The position numbers and the translations under genes were made by a program. The notes beneath the pieces were generated by a model. That model made no database searches. It was not told the DNA's origin and was given only the letters and a program-made list of their open reading frames with translations. Source: Tissierellia bacterium (GTDB taxonomy: Bacteria > Bacillota > Clostridia > Tissierellales > Sedimentibacteraceae). From it: a stretch of DNA of 64,000 nt. The stretch covers positions 1-64,000 of the forward strand of contig JAQVWY010000005.1 of the NCBI GenBank assembly GCA_028709465.1. Direction: 5' to 3'. Shown piece after piece: positions 19,345 through 28,700 of the stretch (within the stretch, counting starts at the first letter, position 1; every line of letters starts with the position of its first letter).

Positions 19345-20247
19345 ATGCTTAAAATATCAGAATTAAATAAAACATTTGGAGATTTTAAAGTTTTGCATAA
19401 TATAAATATAACTGCCGAAAACGGTCAAATCTATGGATTAGTAGGCTCAAATGGCTGTGGCAAAACAACATTGTTAAAACATATAATGAACATTTATAAA
19501 CAAGACAGCGGAAATATTTATTTAGATGAAATGGAGGTTAAAGAAGGTTCTGAAATAATTAGGGATTTTTATTATGTCCAAGATAATTTATTTTTTCCAT
19601 ATCAATATTCATTAAAAAAATTATTTGAATACGAAAATCTAATGTACAAAAATATGTCATTAAATAAATTTGATTACCTTGTTAATTATTTTAATATTGA
19701 TAAATATAAAATTTTAAACAAAATGTCAAAAGGTCAAAAAAAGCAAGCCGCATTCGTATTAGCCATTGCAGCACAACCCAAAGTACTTTTGTTAGATGAA
19801 ATAGTTGATGGTTTAGATGCAGTAATTAAAAGAAAGTTTTGGGAAATATTGATACAAGAAATTATGGATAATGATATGATTGTTATAATATCTTCTCATG
19901 ATTTAAAAGAACTTGACAATATTTGCGACAAAGTAGGCATCATGCACGAAGGAAAAATATTAAAAGAAGAAAATTTAGAAAAAATGAAAAATGAAATAAA
20001 AAGAGTTCAATTTGCTGTAGAAGGTAACTTTGAAAAAATAGTAGACAATAAATTTAACATTATTAAAACAGTTAAAATAGGAAGTATATATATTTGCACT
20101 TTAACTGGAGATGTAGACGAATTTAAATCATATTTGGAAAGTAAATATAAATTATTGATTTTTGATAAGCTTTCAATGAATTTAGAAGAAATATTTATTA
20201 CAGAATTAGGAGGTGTAGGCTATGGAAAAGAAAATAACGAAATCTAG
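19345..20247 (+). CDS. ABC transporter ATP-binding protein of the YtrA-type operon
   Basis: The 300-residue ATPase has Walker A GLVGSNGCGKTTLLKH, Walker B VLLLDEIVDGLD and switch His ISSHDLKEL. The signature loop reads MSKGQKKQAAFVLA, a variant of LSGGQ typical of YtrB/CcmA-like ATPases. About 80 residues follow the ATPase core. The ATG at 19345 lies behind AAAGGAGG and is chosen over the track start. It pairs with the permease encoded next, whose start overlaps its end by 26 bases. Confidence 0.93.
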   Translation: MLKISELNKTFGDFKVLHNINITAENGQIYGLVGSNGCGKTTLLKHIMNIYKQDSGNIYLDEMEVKEGSEIIRDFYYVQDNLFFPYQYSLKKLFEYENLMYKNMSLNKFDYLVNYFNIDKYKILNKMSKGQKKQAAFVLAIAAQPKVLLLDEIVDGLDAVIKRKFWEILIQEIMDNDMIVIISSHDLKELDNICDKVGIMHEGKILKEENLEKMKNEIKRVQFAVEGNFEKIVDNKFNIIKTVKIGSIYICTLTGDVDEFKSYLESKYKLLIFDKLSMNLEEIFITELGGVGYGKENNEI

Positions 20248-21976
20248 CAACTACTCATCTCTATTATTATATTCACTAAAAAACAAGAGAAGTTGGGTCA
20301 TTTTATCAACAGTTATTATATTTGTAACAACATTATTAGTTCCCTATATATTAAATGCAGATAAAGAGTTTTTTATATTATTCGGTATTGTAGAAACATT
20401 CATATTAGTTTTTTTAAATTGTTTAATAGATAACAACTTTTTACACAATGAATCAAAACTTGCATATTACAAATCAAAACCAGTTTCAATGAAGACTCAA
20501 ATTTCTATTAATATAATTGTAAATATTATGTATACAGGATTTTTGCTTGCTCTGATTTCCCTATCTGTATTCTTTCAGGAGGTAAACTATGAAATTTTTG
20601 AGTCATTTAAAATAATCATACCATGGTTATTAGTAGGAATAATGTTAGCTTCATTATCTTCTATACTTTCAGGAAATACGATTATGGCTGGCGCTATGAC
20701 TATTTTTAACTTTTGTTTACCATTAATAATATACTTAATTATTTTATTTATATTTACAATATTGGAAAATATTGTTATTGGATTCAGTGCCAAAGTATTG
20801 ATGGATTACTTCATAAATACAATCTATAAAATAGAATATATTTACTTTTTAAAATATGCAAATAAATCTATTGATATAATATATTTTGTAATACTTGCAG
20901 TAATAATAATATTCATCAGTTTATTGATAAATAAATTTGTTAAAAGAAGAAAAAATGAAAACACAGGTAATTTTATAGCATTTGACGGATATAAATATTT
21001 TGTTTCTGTATTAGCATGCTTAATAATTCCTGCTTCTTTCTCAATTATGTCATATTCTAACGATATGATAAGCAAAATTATTGTTTCATTAATATTGGCT
21101 ATATTGACGTATTATATAATAATTGCATTAATGGAAAAGTCCTTTAGAATATCTATGCTTTCGGCTAAGGTATTTATTGTAAGCATTGCTATATTTTCAG
21201 CAGTTGCAGGAGGAACGGTAATCTTTGCTAATCAATATAAAAATGTTGTTCCAGAGGCTGAAGATGTTAAAATGGCTTATATAGGAACTAATAGGTATGT
21301 GGCGACTGACGGATATATAATTAATCAATTACAAAAAAATGATAATGAATCTCTTAACAATATACTTGAATGGCAAAAAATCAATGGACACGTTATGTTT
21401 ACAGAAAAAGATAACATTGAAAATATAACAGATTTGCACAGAGAAATTTTAATAGATCAAAATTATGAGTTTTTAGATTATTACTTAAGCAATTTAGTGA
21501 TAGTTTATTGGATGAATGACGGCAGAGTAATAATAAGAGATTACAAATTAAATAGAACAGAACAAACAAATGAATCAGAAGCCAATAAAAATAAAGATGA
21601 AATAGCATATAAAATAATAAACTCACAGGAAATGAAACAACGAAAATACTTTTATTTATATGATAACAAGCATTACAATTCAACAAATTTAATTTGTTAT
21701 GTATCGTCTGATATTACTGGTGAATTAATTAAAAATATTGATATTGATGAAGTTCGTCCATATTTAATTAAAGATATTGAAAAAACTTTCACAGAGTTAG
21801 AAGATCCATTTTTGTTATTGGTATACAATTTTGATTTTTATCAAGATAAAGGTATGAAAACAAATAAGTATTATATAGCTATTGAAGAAATAGCTAATCA
21901 AAATCACAATAATAATTATAGATTTTATTTAAATGAAGATTTTGAAAATACATTAGAATACTTAAATCTAAAATAA
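20222..21976 (+). CDS. ABC transporter permease of the YtrA-type operon
   Basis: The 584-residue membrane protein has an N-terminal block of about six helices (35-235), two or three further helices (255-335), and a long hydrophilic C-terminal region (340-584) that probably lies outside the cell. The layout fits ABC-2-like permeases partnered with YtrB-type ATPases. The C-terminal domain has no motif that I recognise. The ATG follows GGAGGTGTAGGCT. Substrate unknown. Confidence 0.8.
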   Translation: MEKKITKSSNYSSLLLYSLKNKRSWVILSTVIIFVTTLLVPYILNADKEFFILFGIVETFILVFLNCLIDNNFLHNESKLAYYKSKPVSMKTQISINIIVNIMYTGFLLALISLSVFFQEVNYEIFESFKIIIPWLLVGIMLASLSSILSGNTIMAGAMTIFNFCLPLIIYLIILFIFTILENIVIGFSAKVLMDYFINTIYKIEYIYFLKYANKSIDIIYFVILAVIIIFISLLINKFVKRRKNENTGNFIAFDGYKYFVSVLACLIIPASFSIMSYSNDMISKIIVSLILAILTYYIIIALMEKSFRISMLSAKVFIVSIAIFSAVAGGTVIFANQYKNVVPEAEDVKMAYIGTNRYVATDGYIINQLQKNDNESLNNILEWQKINGHVMFTEKDNIENITDLHREILIDQNYEFLDYYLSNLVIVYWMNDGRVIIRDYKLNRTEQTNESEANKNKDEIAYKIINSQEMKQRKYFYLYDNKHYNSTNLICYVSSDITGELIKNIDIDEVRPYLIKDIEKTFTELEDPFLLLVYNFDFYQDKGMKTNKYYIAIEEIANQNHNNNYRFYLNEDFENTLEYLNLK

Positions 21977-22014
21977 TATTGGTCGTATACTTTTGGAGTG
22001 TCCCACACAAAAAC

Positions 22015-22071
22015 GGGGACATTCCTTTAAGGATAGACCCCGTAGACTAACATTTTAAAAGGTGTGTCTCC
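22015..22071. repeat. GGGGACA palindromic element, copy 3
   Basis: It begins GGGGACATTCCTTTAA and ends AAAAGGTGTGTCTCC. A partial extra arm (GGAGTGTCCC, 21995-22004) precedes it. It lies between the convergent ABC permease and aldo-keto reductase genes. Confidence 0.75.
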
Positions 22072-22078
22072 ACACCTT

Positions 22079-23029
22079 TTAAATCACTCTTATAGCAAAA
22101 CTTGGGCAAGAAGAAACACAATAACCACATTGAATACATTTAGACTGATCAATAAATGACTTCTTACTTTCATCAAAATTTATAGCACCACTGTGACATA
22201 CTTTAATACATTTACCACAGCTAACACATTGATGCTGTAAAACTCTTACTTGTTTTTTATTTTTAATTTTAATGATACCTTCTAAATCATGTTCACCATT
22301 AAAATATTTAACATTGTACAATACTTCTTCTTTACTTATCATTCCTATGGCAATAGATTGTTCACCTTTTAAATTTCTCGCATACTTCATTGCACTATCA
22401 TAATCATCTATTAAAGTTCCGCCGCCAAGTGCTTTCATAAGGTATATTCCCTTGCCATTATCATGACACAGTTCTATGGCTTTTTCCATATTTTCAACTG
22501 TACCTTCAAGTATTCCTCTTCCAACCTTATTTATTAATGGAAAAACTATATCTATATCTTCATTTGTGGCTGCTGCTTCAACTAATTTAACATTATGAGT
22601 AGAAATACCAATAAATTTTATAATGCCTTTAGCCTTGTAATCCTTTAAACATTGTATAGCACCTTTTCTAGCTTCAAAAACTTCCACTCCTATTCTTGCT
22701 GCATGCATGTGGAAAATATCGATATGTTCAACTCCCAAGTTATCTAATGCTTCCTTTATTGCTGCTTCCATATCTTCATATGATGACGCTGCTGATTTTG
22801 TTGCAATTATTGGCTTGTTCTTCCTGTTTCCCAACGCAATTTTAATATGTTCATATGTTTTATACATTTGAGCAGTATCAACAAAATTAATTCCTAAATC
22901 TAATGCATAAGATAAAACTTCTGCAGCTTCTTCAGGATTAAGATTTTTCTGCAAAGGTCCAAAAGGCAATGCACCAAAACAAATTTCTGTAACCTCAAGA
23001 CCTGTATTTCCTAACATAACCTTTTTCAT
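22079..23029 (-). CDS. Aldo/keto reductase with C-terminal 2[4Fe-4S] ferredoxin domain
   Basis: The 316-residue protein has an aldo/keto reductase barrel (about 1-255) with the catalytic Asp and Tyr in FVDTAQMYKTYEH, Lys in IIATKS and His in DIFHMHA. The C-terminus carries two ferredoxin clusters, CVSCGKCIKVCHSG and CIQCGYCVSSCPS. Such fusions are common in anaerobes and could exchange electrons between NAD(P)H and ferredoxin-linked partners. The substrate is unknown. TGGAGGAATTTAC precedes the ATG. It is a single gene, flanked on both sides by GGGGACA elements. Confidence 0.9.
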   Translation of the reverse strand: MKKVMLGNTGLEVTEICFGALPFGPLQKNLNPEEAAEVLSYALDLGINFVDTAQMYKTYEHIKIALGNRKNKPIIATKSAASSYEDMEAAIKEALDNLGVEHIDIFHMHAARIGVEVFEARKGAIQCLKDYKAKGIIKFIGISTHNVKLVEAAATNEDIDIVFPLINKVGRGILEGTVENMEKAIELCHDNGKGIYLMKALGGGTLIDDYDSAMKYARNLKGEQSIAIGMISKEEVLYNVKYFNGEHDLEGIIKIKNKKQVRVLQHQCVSCGKCIKVCHSGAINFDESKKSFIDQSKCIQCGYCVSSCPSFAIRVI

Positions 23030-23156
23030 GTAAATTCCTCCAAATATAAGCGTTAATTAAAATTATAGCACTAACATTCATAAAAATCTATATTTTAATG
23101 AAAAATTAGTACTCCTGTTATATTTATTGAATTAAGAACATCGTCTAAAAAGGAAC

Positions 23157-23213
23157 GGAGACACACCTTTATAATAACTAGTCTGTGAGGTCTAGTCTCA
23201 AAGGAATGTCCCC
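23157..23213. repeat. GGGGACA palindromic element, copy 4
   Basis: It begins GGAGACACACCTTTATAAT and ends TCAAAGGAATGTCCCC. Its inner part, ACTAGTCTGTGAGG, matches the reverse complement of copy 5 at 42345 almost base for base. Confidence 0.8.
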
Positions 23214-23217
23214 ATTA

Positions 23218-24147
23218 TTAAATACCTATTGTTAATTTATTTTGAGTTTTTAAAACACTAAATATATGCTTTAATAATTCTAAACAATTTTTTACAGTTT
23301 TATTATCAACGTCATCAAGTAACGGATTTAATTCAACAAAGTCCATTGAAGTTATAAATCCTGCGCCAATGAATTTAGAAAACAATTCCTTTCCTTCATC
23401 TAAATTAAATCCATTTTCAACAGGTGTTCCAGTTCCAGGAACAAGTCTTTTATCTAATGCATCAATATCAAAACTTAAATGCACACCATCAATATTAGAA
23501 TTATTAATATTGTTTATAATAGTTTCAATAATATTATTAAGTCCAAATTTTCGTATGTCATCCATAGTGTATAAATTTAAATTAATATCTCTTGCTAATT
23601 TTATTTCACCTGGATCTAGATCTCTTGCGCCAATAATATACACATTCTCTGGTTTTACCTTTTGCCCATTATAATATATATTGGTTAATAATGAATGTCC
23701 AATATTCATAGAAGCCGCAAGAGGCATACCATGTATATTACCAGATGGTGATGTATCTACTGTATTTATATCTCCATGGGCATCTATCCAAATTACAGCA
23801 ATTTCATCAAAATAATTGCTAGCACCTGCTATGCTTCCCATTCCTAATGAATGATCACCACCTATTACCAATGGAAACGCTCCATCATCTAATGAACTAT
23901 TTACTTCATAAGCTAATCTATTATTATAATGTACTATTGGATTTAAATATTTTAATTTTGTATGACTTGAGTATTTATCTTCTACAGAAACAATAGGAAT
24001 TGATATATCTCCCTTATCAAATACGTTAAATCCTTCATTTTTAATTAACTCAACAATTTTATTTTTTCTTAATATTGAGGGACCAAATTGAGCCCCATAT
24101 CTGTCACAGCCATAATTAACTGGCACACCTATTAAATCAATCTTCAA
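23218..24147 (-). CDS. rocF: Arginase (ureohydrolase family)
   Basis: The 309-residue enzyme is a manganese-dependent ureohydrolase, most likely arginase (arginine to ornithine plus urea). Metal-binding motifs are GGDHSLGMGS, WIDAHGDINT and LSFDIDALDK. The N-terminus IDLIGVPVNYGCDRYGA is of the arginase rather than the agmatinase type. The start is a TTG after AAGGGGG. Its promoter is overlaid by an inverted repeat (24176-24202), so it is probably repressed or activated by an arginine-type regulator. Confidence 0.88.
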   Translation of the reverse strand: MKIDLIGVPVNYGCDRYGAQFGPSILRKNKIVELIKNEGFNVFDKGDISIPIVSVEDKYSSHTKLKYLNPIVHYNNRLAYEVNSSLDDGAFPLVIGGDHSLGMGSIAGASNYFDEIAVIWIDAHGDINTVDTSPSGNIHGMPLAASMNIGHSLLTNIYYNGQKVKPENVYIIGARDLDPGEIKLARDINLNLYTMDDIRKFGLNNIIETIINNINNSNIDGVHLSFDIDALDKRLVPGTGTPVENGFNLDEGKELFSKFIGAGFITSMDFVELNPLLDDVDNKTVKNCLELLKHIFSVLKTQNKLTIGI

Positions 24148-24175
24148 GACACTAACCCCCTTACTTTCTGTATTT

Positions 24176-24207
24176 ATAATTATACATCCATTGTATAATT
24201 ATGTCAA
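24176..24207 (-). promoter_or_regulatory. Arginase promoter with overlapping operator
   Basis: Reading leftward, TTGACA (24202-24207) and TATAAT (24179-24184) are 17 bases apart. The perfect 11-base inverted repeat ATAATTATACA-N5-TGTATAATTAT (24176-24202) covers the spacer and the -10 element. A related palindrome lies at 24756-24784. Confidence 0.75.
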
Positions 24208-24221
24208 TAGGGTTAATGAGT

Positions 24222-24674
24222 TTAATATATATTTGTTCTGGTATTTATAACAACATTATTGCTTTCTGATTTTTGTTTTAAATAATCTTCAATTTGCTCT
24301 TCTAACTTCAAGCATAATTTATTAGCTTTAGCATTATCCTTATTTTCAACAAATATTTCAATTTTTGAATTTCTATCGTAAGATATATAACCACTATCAA
24401 CTAACTTTTCGACAGTTTCATTTATAGCTTTTGTGATTTCCATATTATTAATACGCAACTTTTTAACAATATCTTTCCCTATTTCATTAGTACCATTTAA
24501 TGAAATAACTCTGTCAAAATTATTCAAAGAATATTCAATTGTAGCATTTGCATTTAATGTAACACTGCTTATAGGAGTAATATACTTATAACCAAACATA
24601 GCAGAAATCAAAAAAATTGCAGCAATAACAGCTATGACAGCCAAAAACTTTCCTACTATTTTCAATATTTTCAT
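24222..24674 (-). CDS. RsgI-like membrane protein (anti-sigma factor periplasmic-domain homologue)
   Basis: The 150-residue protein has one N-terminal membrane helix (FLAVIAVIAAIFLISAMFG) followed by an extracellular domain resembling the conserved RsgI domain: SSVTLNANATIEYSLNNFDR, then VISLNGTNEIGKDI. In full RsgI proteins an N-terminal cytoplasmic anti-sigma-I segment precedes the helix; here it is missing, and no sigI gene is adjacent. It may be a stand-alone relative. Start chosen at the ATG behind AGGTGATTAAA. Confidence 0.6.
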   Translation of the reverse strand: MKILKIVGKFLAVIAVIAAIFLISAMFGYKYITPISSVTLNANATIEYSLNNFDRVISLNGTNEIGKDIVKKLRINNMEITKAINETVEKLVDSGYISYDRNSKIEIFVENKDNAKANKLCLKLEEQIEDYLKQKSESNNVVINTRTNIY

Positions 24675-24755
24675 TTTAATCACCTATATATAGTATTCTA
24701 TAAAAATAAATATAGTTATAATTTTATAAATTTTTAAAAAAGTTATGTCTCTTTT

Positions 24756-24784
24756 TTAATTGTATAATTCTATTATACAATTAA
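24756..24784. promoter_or_regulatory. Perfect 13-bp inverted repeat, operator-like
   Basis: TTAATTGTATAAT and ATTATACAATTAA are separated by TCT. The core TGTATAAT/ATTATACA is shared with the inverted repeat in the arginase promoter, suggesting a common DNA-binding protein. It lies between the divergent RsgI-like and YczE-like genes. Confidence 0.6.
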
Positions 24785-24950
24785 AATGAAATCCTAAACT
24801 TCTTATTACTTATTTCGTTAAATTAAGACTTATTTTTGGTGTCGCTTATTAATAAACATATTGACTAATACAAAGATACATGCGAAAATATTAATACAAA
24901 AATCATTAGATAACATGATTAATGTAATAAATTACTCAAGGAGATTATAA

Positions 24951-25634
24951 TTGGATGGGCATTTGAAAAGAATTTCAAAATTGTTATTTGGATTAATTTT
25001 ATATGCTTTTGGATTAGTGTTAAATATTCATGCTAATATTGGGCTTGCCCCTTGGGATACTTTTAATGTAGGAATTTCTCAAGTTACAAGTATTTCCATA
25101 GGTAATGCAAGTATTATAGTTGGAATAATAATACTAATCATAGTTGTAGCATTATTAAAAGAAAAAATTGGTCTAGGTACCATTTTAAATACCATATTAA
25201 TTGGAATTATTATGGATATTATGGAAACGTTAAATTTTATACCCTATATGAATAATTTTTTCTTTGGAATTTTAATGCTGCTATCTGGTCAAATCATTGT
25301 TTGTTTGGCTACTTATTTTTACATAAGTTCAGGGCTTGGCTGTGGACCTAGAGATTCGCTCATGGTAGCCCTTGGAAAAAAGTTTCCAAGCATTCCAATT
25401 GGTGCAATACGCGGAACAATAGAGGGAATCGTTCTCATAATAGGTTATATTTTAGGTGCAAAGGTTGGATTAGGAACTGTTATTGCAGTATTTGGAATAG
25501 GATTTATTATGCAAACTACTTTTAAATTATTACATTTTGATATTAGAGCAGTTGTACATGAAAGCATTTTTGAAACAACTGCTATACTCAAAAATATTTT
25601 ACTTAAAAAACAAGAAAAAGCAATGAACAAATAA
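24951..25634 (+). CDS. YczE/YitT-like membrane protein
   Basis: The 227-residue protein has five to six membrane segments and the YczE-type beginning: a helix, then HANIGLAPWDTFNVGISQ, then repeated GLG motifs and SSGLGCGPRDSLMVALGKK. These proteins are conserved in Firmicutes but their role is unknown. The start is a TTG behind AAGGAGATTATAA. The inverted repeat at 24756 upstream may control it. Confidence 0.78.
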   Translation: MDGHLKRISKLLFGLILYAFGLVLNIHANIGLAPWDTFNVGISQVTSISIGNASIIVGIIILIIVVALLKEKIGLGTILNTILIGIIMDIMETLNFIPYMNNFFFGILMLLSGQIIVCLATYFYISSGLGCGPRDSLMVALGKKFPSIPIGAIRGTIEGIVLIIGYILGAKVGLGTVIAVFGIGFIMQTTFKLLHFDIRAVVHESIFETTAILKNILLKKQEKAMNK

Positions 25635-25663
25635 TTCATTGCTATCATTAATATGAACTTTTA

Positions 25664-25721
25664 TGTCATTCTGAACCGTAGGTAAAAAATGCCCTATTCT
25701 TCACTATCGTTCGGCATGACA
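25664..25721. repeat. TGTCATCCTGA-type dispersed palindrome
   Basis: It begins TGTCATTCTGAACCGTAGGT and ends CGTTCGGCATGACA, so the ends are inverted copies. It separates the convergent YczE-like and old yellow enzyme genes. Confidence 0.65.
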
Positions 25722-25739
25722 TATATTTTTGTCATTATA

Positions 25740-26762
25740 TTATTTTCTATATTTTCCCCGCTCATATTGTAAGGGCCATTCAATATCATCTTTAAGCTGG
25801 TGAGCTGCATACAAAGGCCAATAAGGGTTTCTCAATAACACTCTGCCTAAAAATATCATGTCTCCTCTTTCATTTTTCAATATTTCTTCTGCCATGTTAG
25901 GATCAATAATTAATCCGCCTGTTACCACTGGAAGATTTGTTTTTGCCTTTATTATTTCAGCAAATTTTGTCTGATATCCTTGGAATGCTTTAGGAACAAT
26001 GCTCACAACTCCACCAGAACTAACATCAATTATATCTATTCCTTCATCTTTAGCTAAATTAATTATTTCTGCTAAATCTTTAGGATGATTTCCTTCCTCC
26101 ACATAATCCTCAGCAGTTACCCTTAACATCAATGGTTTATCTGTAGGCCATACTTCGCGCACAGCATGAACAATTTCCTTTAAAAATCTTGCTCTATTTT
26201 CTAAAGCTCCTCCATACTCATCATTTCTTTTATTGGTTAAAGGGGATAAGAATTGATTAATTAAATATCCATGAGCACCATGGATTTCAATTATGTCATA
26301 ACCAACTTCAACACATCTTCTAGCTGCATCTTTAAAAGCATTAATGACTGTTTTTATATCTTCCTTTGTCATTTCATTAGGAACTCTACTATCATCATCA
26401 AATGCTATAGGACTTGGGGCAATAATAGCTTCATTTTCTGCTTCACATTTTCTTCCAGCATGACCTAGCTGAATCCCCATTCTTGCACCGTAACTTTTAC
26501 AAGTATCAACTATTTTCTTAAGCCCTTCAATTTGCGAATCTTCCCATATTCCTAAATCATTGGCAGAAATTCTTCCTCTTGATTCAACTGCAGTTGCTTC
26601 TTGAATAATTAATCCAACACCGCCTATAGCTCTAGTTGCATAATGAATCTGATGCCATTCTTTTGCAATTCCATCATCTTCTGCTGTATACATACACATT
26701 GGAGCCATTACAATTCTGTTTTTAACTTCTAAATCCTTTAACTTAATACTATTAAAGAGCAT
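25740..26762 (-). CDS. NADH:flavin oxidoreductase, old yellow enzyme family (YqjM/NamA-like)
   Basis: The 340-residue FMN enzyme matches the YqjM class of ene-reductases. It has NRIVMAPMCMYTAEDDGIA at the FMN site, the His pair in EIHGAHGYLINQFLSPLTN, NRARFLKEIV, and a C-terminal FMN-phosphate region VTGGLIIDPNMAEEIL. Substrates are electrophilic alkenes such as enones. AGGAGG precedes the ATG. It lies 16 bases downstream of the PC4-family gene and may share its transcript. Confidence 0.93.
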   Translation of the reverse strand: MLFNSIKLKDLEVKNRIVMAPMCMYTAEDDGIAKEWHQIHYATRAIGGVGLIIQEATAVESRGRISANDLGIWEDSQIEGLKKIVDTCKSYGARMGIQLGHAGRKCEAENEAIIAPSPIAFDDDSRVPNEMTKEDIKTVINAFKDAARRCVEVGYDIIEIHGAHGYLINQFLSPLTNKRNDEYGGALENRARFLKEIVHAVREVWPTDKPLMLRVTAEDYVEEGNHPKDLAEIINLAKDEGIDIIDVSSGGVVSIVPKAFQGYQTKFAEIIKAKTNLPVVTGGLIIDPNMAEEILKNERGDMIFLGRVLLRNPYWPLYAAHQLKDDIEWPLQYERGKYRK

Positions 26763-26778
26763 CTCTACCTCCTTGTTA

Positions 26779-27000
26779 TTATAAATCCATTTTGTTTAAA
26801 ACATCTCTTAAAATTTTTGCTTCTTCCTTGCTTAATGTAACGCCTTTTCCCATTCTTTCATGTTCTGGTGACCACTCTCTAATATCAAATTTAGGTTCTC
26901 TGTCATTCCAACTAACTAAGTTTATTTCCTTCGTCCATCCTCTTGATGATTCTGAAAGAACGGATAATTCTTCAGTTATTTCATATTTAATATCTGCCAT
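26779..27000 (-). CDS. PC4/YdbC family single-stranded-DNA-binding protein
   Basis: The 73-residue protein resembles the bacterial YdbC branch of the PC4 (p15) fold: WTKEINLVSWNDREPKFDIREWS, then a KGVTLSKEEAKILRDVL helix. These small dimers bind single-stranded nucleic acid; their physiological job in bacteria is unclear. AAAGGGAG precedes the ATG. Confidence 0.85.
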   Translation of the reverse strand: MADIKYEITEELSVLSESSRGWTKEINLVSWNDREPKFDIREWSPEHERMGKGVTLSKEEAKILRDVLNKMDL

Positions 27001-27244
27001 AATTACTCCCTTTATTTTTCTTAAAACTATTATAAAATATCATACCACATATTTTAATTTTTAAACATTTACTTTTTTTGGAGTCTTTCATACTTTGATT
27101 TTTAATCTGATTTTAAATCTTACAGATAGAGCACAATTTTATAATTTTATAGCAGTTTCGAGAAAATTAAATCGTATTCCTAAAAGTGTTAAATTTTTTC
27201 AATTTAATGAAGGGCATCGCCCTTCATTTTTAATTATTTTTCAA

Positions 27245-28498
27245 CTATTCCAATGTTGGATTTTCCATTATTCCAATAAACATAGGAATACCAGTGGTAA
27301 CATCAATTATACTATAAGTAAATGGTCTATCAAAAACTACACTAGGAACTTCAACGGGCATTGATGTAGCCTCTGGTGCTACAGAAGTAACGGCGGATGC
27401 TTCAGTTCCTTTTTCATCAACCTTGACATAAGTTTTATGTTTTACTTGACTTATGAATAAATCTTTATTACGATTTGTCTGCATCAATGAAAAATCAGCA
27501 TTGTATGAATCAAAAGCAATTTCCATACCTAGCTTAGAAAGTTCATCAATTAATCCATCCTCGTAACTGCTTTCAAATTTAGGAAGTGTTAACTCTATCA
27601 TTTTTTCTTCACTGCTTTTTATTAATAAACCTAAATCTATAGCATTATAATTGTTAATTAATTCTCTTGGCGATATACCTTTATCTGGCAATAGGCCAAC
27701 AAATGCGAATTGTTCATCCTTGTATGGCAGTATAACTCCTGTTACATTATTGCCCTTTAAATATTTGATTTCTCCTCTTCTATTCATAAAATCAGTTTCT
27801 ACTTCTCCATCTGGAGCATTAAAAATCATCTTTATTGTTTTGTTTGCACTAAACTCATACTTCCAATCACTCTTGAAGTATATTGCATTTATAAGATACA
27901 TCATTGTATTCTCACTTATTTGATCAACAATCTTTTCAATGGTACTGTTAGTAGAATCCTTAACCCATTTATTAATTTCATCAGCTGCCGACTTTTCATT
28001 AAAATCTAAACTTTTAGCAGTTACATTATAATAATCTGCATTTGTTTGTAGAAATGCTTTGTCAGCTTGGAAACCATCTCTATACCAAATTGAATTTGCA
28101 ATTGATAATTTCGAACCCCTATCCTTATTGGTTAAATAATTCATCCAATCATTCAGTCCAATATTTAATTCTTCTATAGACATTTCTTGAGCTGATAAAG
28201 CACTTAACATAGCATCTTTTGTTTCTCCATCAGAACCATTTAATGTCATTGCTAATGCTAGATAAATTGAAGGAGTAGAAATCATCACATTGCCTTCATT
28301 ATTACTACTTTCTTTAAACATGTTCCAAGTAAAATTTAAAATTGATTGGTTTAAATTTTCATCCATTTTTTCAGATAACCTTCCATCAATATTAGGCTTA
28401 ATATCATTCATCAAATCAGTAGATATAGAAGCACAGCCCGTTAAAATCAACATGAAAATCAACAAAAAACATATAATTAACTTTAGTCTTTTATTCAT
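27245..28498 (-). CDS. Serpin lipoprotein (serine protease inhibitor family)
   Basis: The 417-residue protein has a lipoprotein signal ending in ILTGCAS and then a complete serpin domain. Visible hallmarks are NSIWYRDGF, LINAIYFKSDWKYEF, FVGLLPDK, LTLPKFES, the hinge VDEKGTEASAV and the C-terminal FDRPFTYSIID with GIPMFIGIMENP. A small-residue hinge suggests an inhibitory serpin. Counting from the hinge places the cleaved bond near Thr-Ser in EATSMP; this is inference. It should be anchored on the outer face of the membrane. The ATG at 28498 lies behind AAGGAGG; the longer track start is not used. Confidence 0.93.
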   Translation of the reverse strand: MNKRLKLIICFLLIFMLILTGCASISTDLMNDIKPNIDGRLSEKMDENLNQSILNFTWNMFKESSNNEGNVMISTPSIYLALAMTLNGSDGETKDAMLSALSAQEMSIEELNIGLNDWMNYLTNKDRGSKLSIANSIWYRDGFQADKAFLQTNADYYNVTAKSLDFNEKSAADEINKWVKDSTNSTIEKIVDQISENTMMYLINAIYFKSDWKYEFSANKTIKMIFNAPDGEVETDFMNRRGEIKYLKGNNVTGVILPYKDEQFAFVGLLPDKGISPRELINNYNAIDLGLLIKSSEEKMIELTLPKFESSYEDGLIDELSKLGMEIAFDSYNADFSLMQTNRNKDLFISQVKHKTYVKVDEKGTEASAVTSVAPEATSMPVEVPSVVFDRPFTYSIIDVTTGIPMFIGIMENPTLE

Positions 28499-28700
28499 AC
28501 CATAAGCCTCCTTTATCTTTTTAGACGAATAAAGGTTAAAGATGTTCCAATTTTTAGAATTTTCTATACTTCTATTTAACAAATATTCTTAATTGAACTA
28601 ATTATTGAAATACATAATTCTTAGTTTTACTAATATTATTAATATGATATAATTTATTTTTGTATTGAATATGTAAGAATTATTAGAAGAGGTTAGTAAA

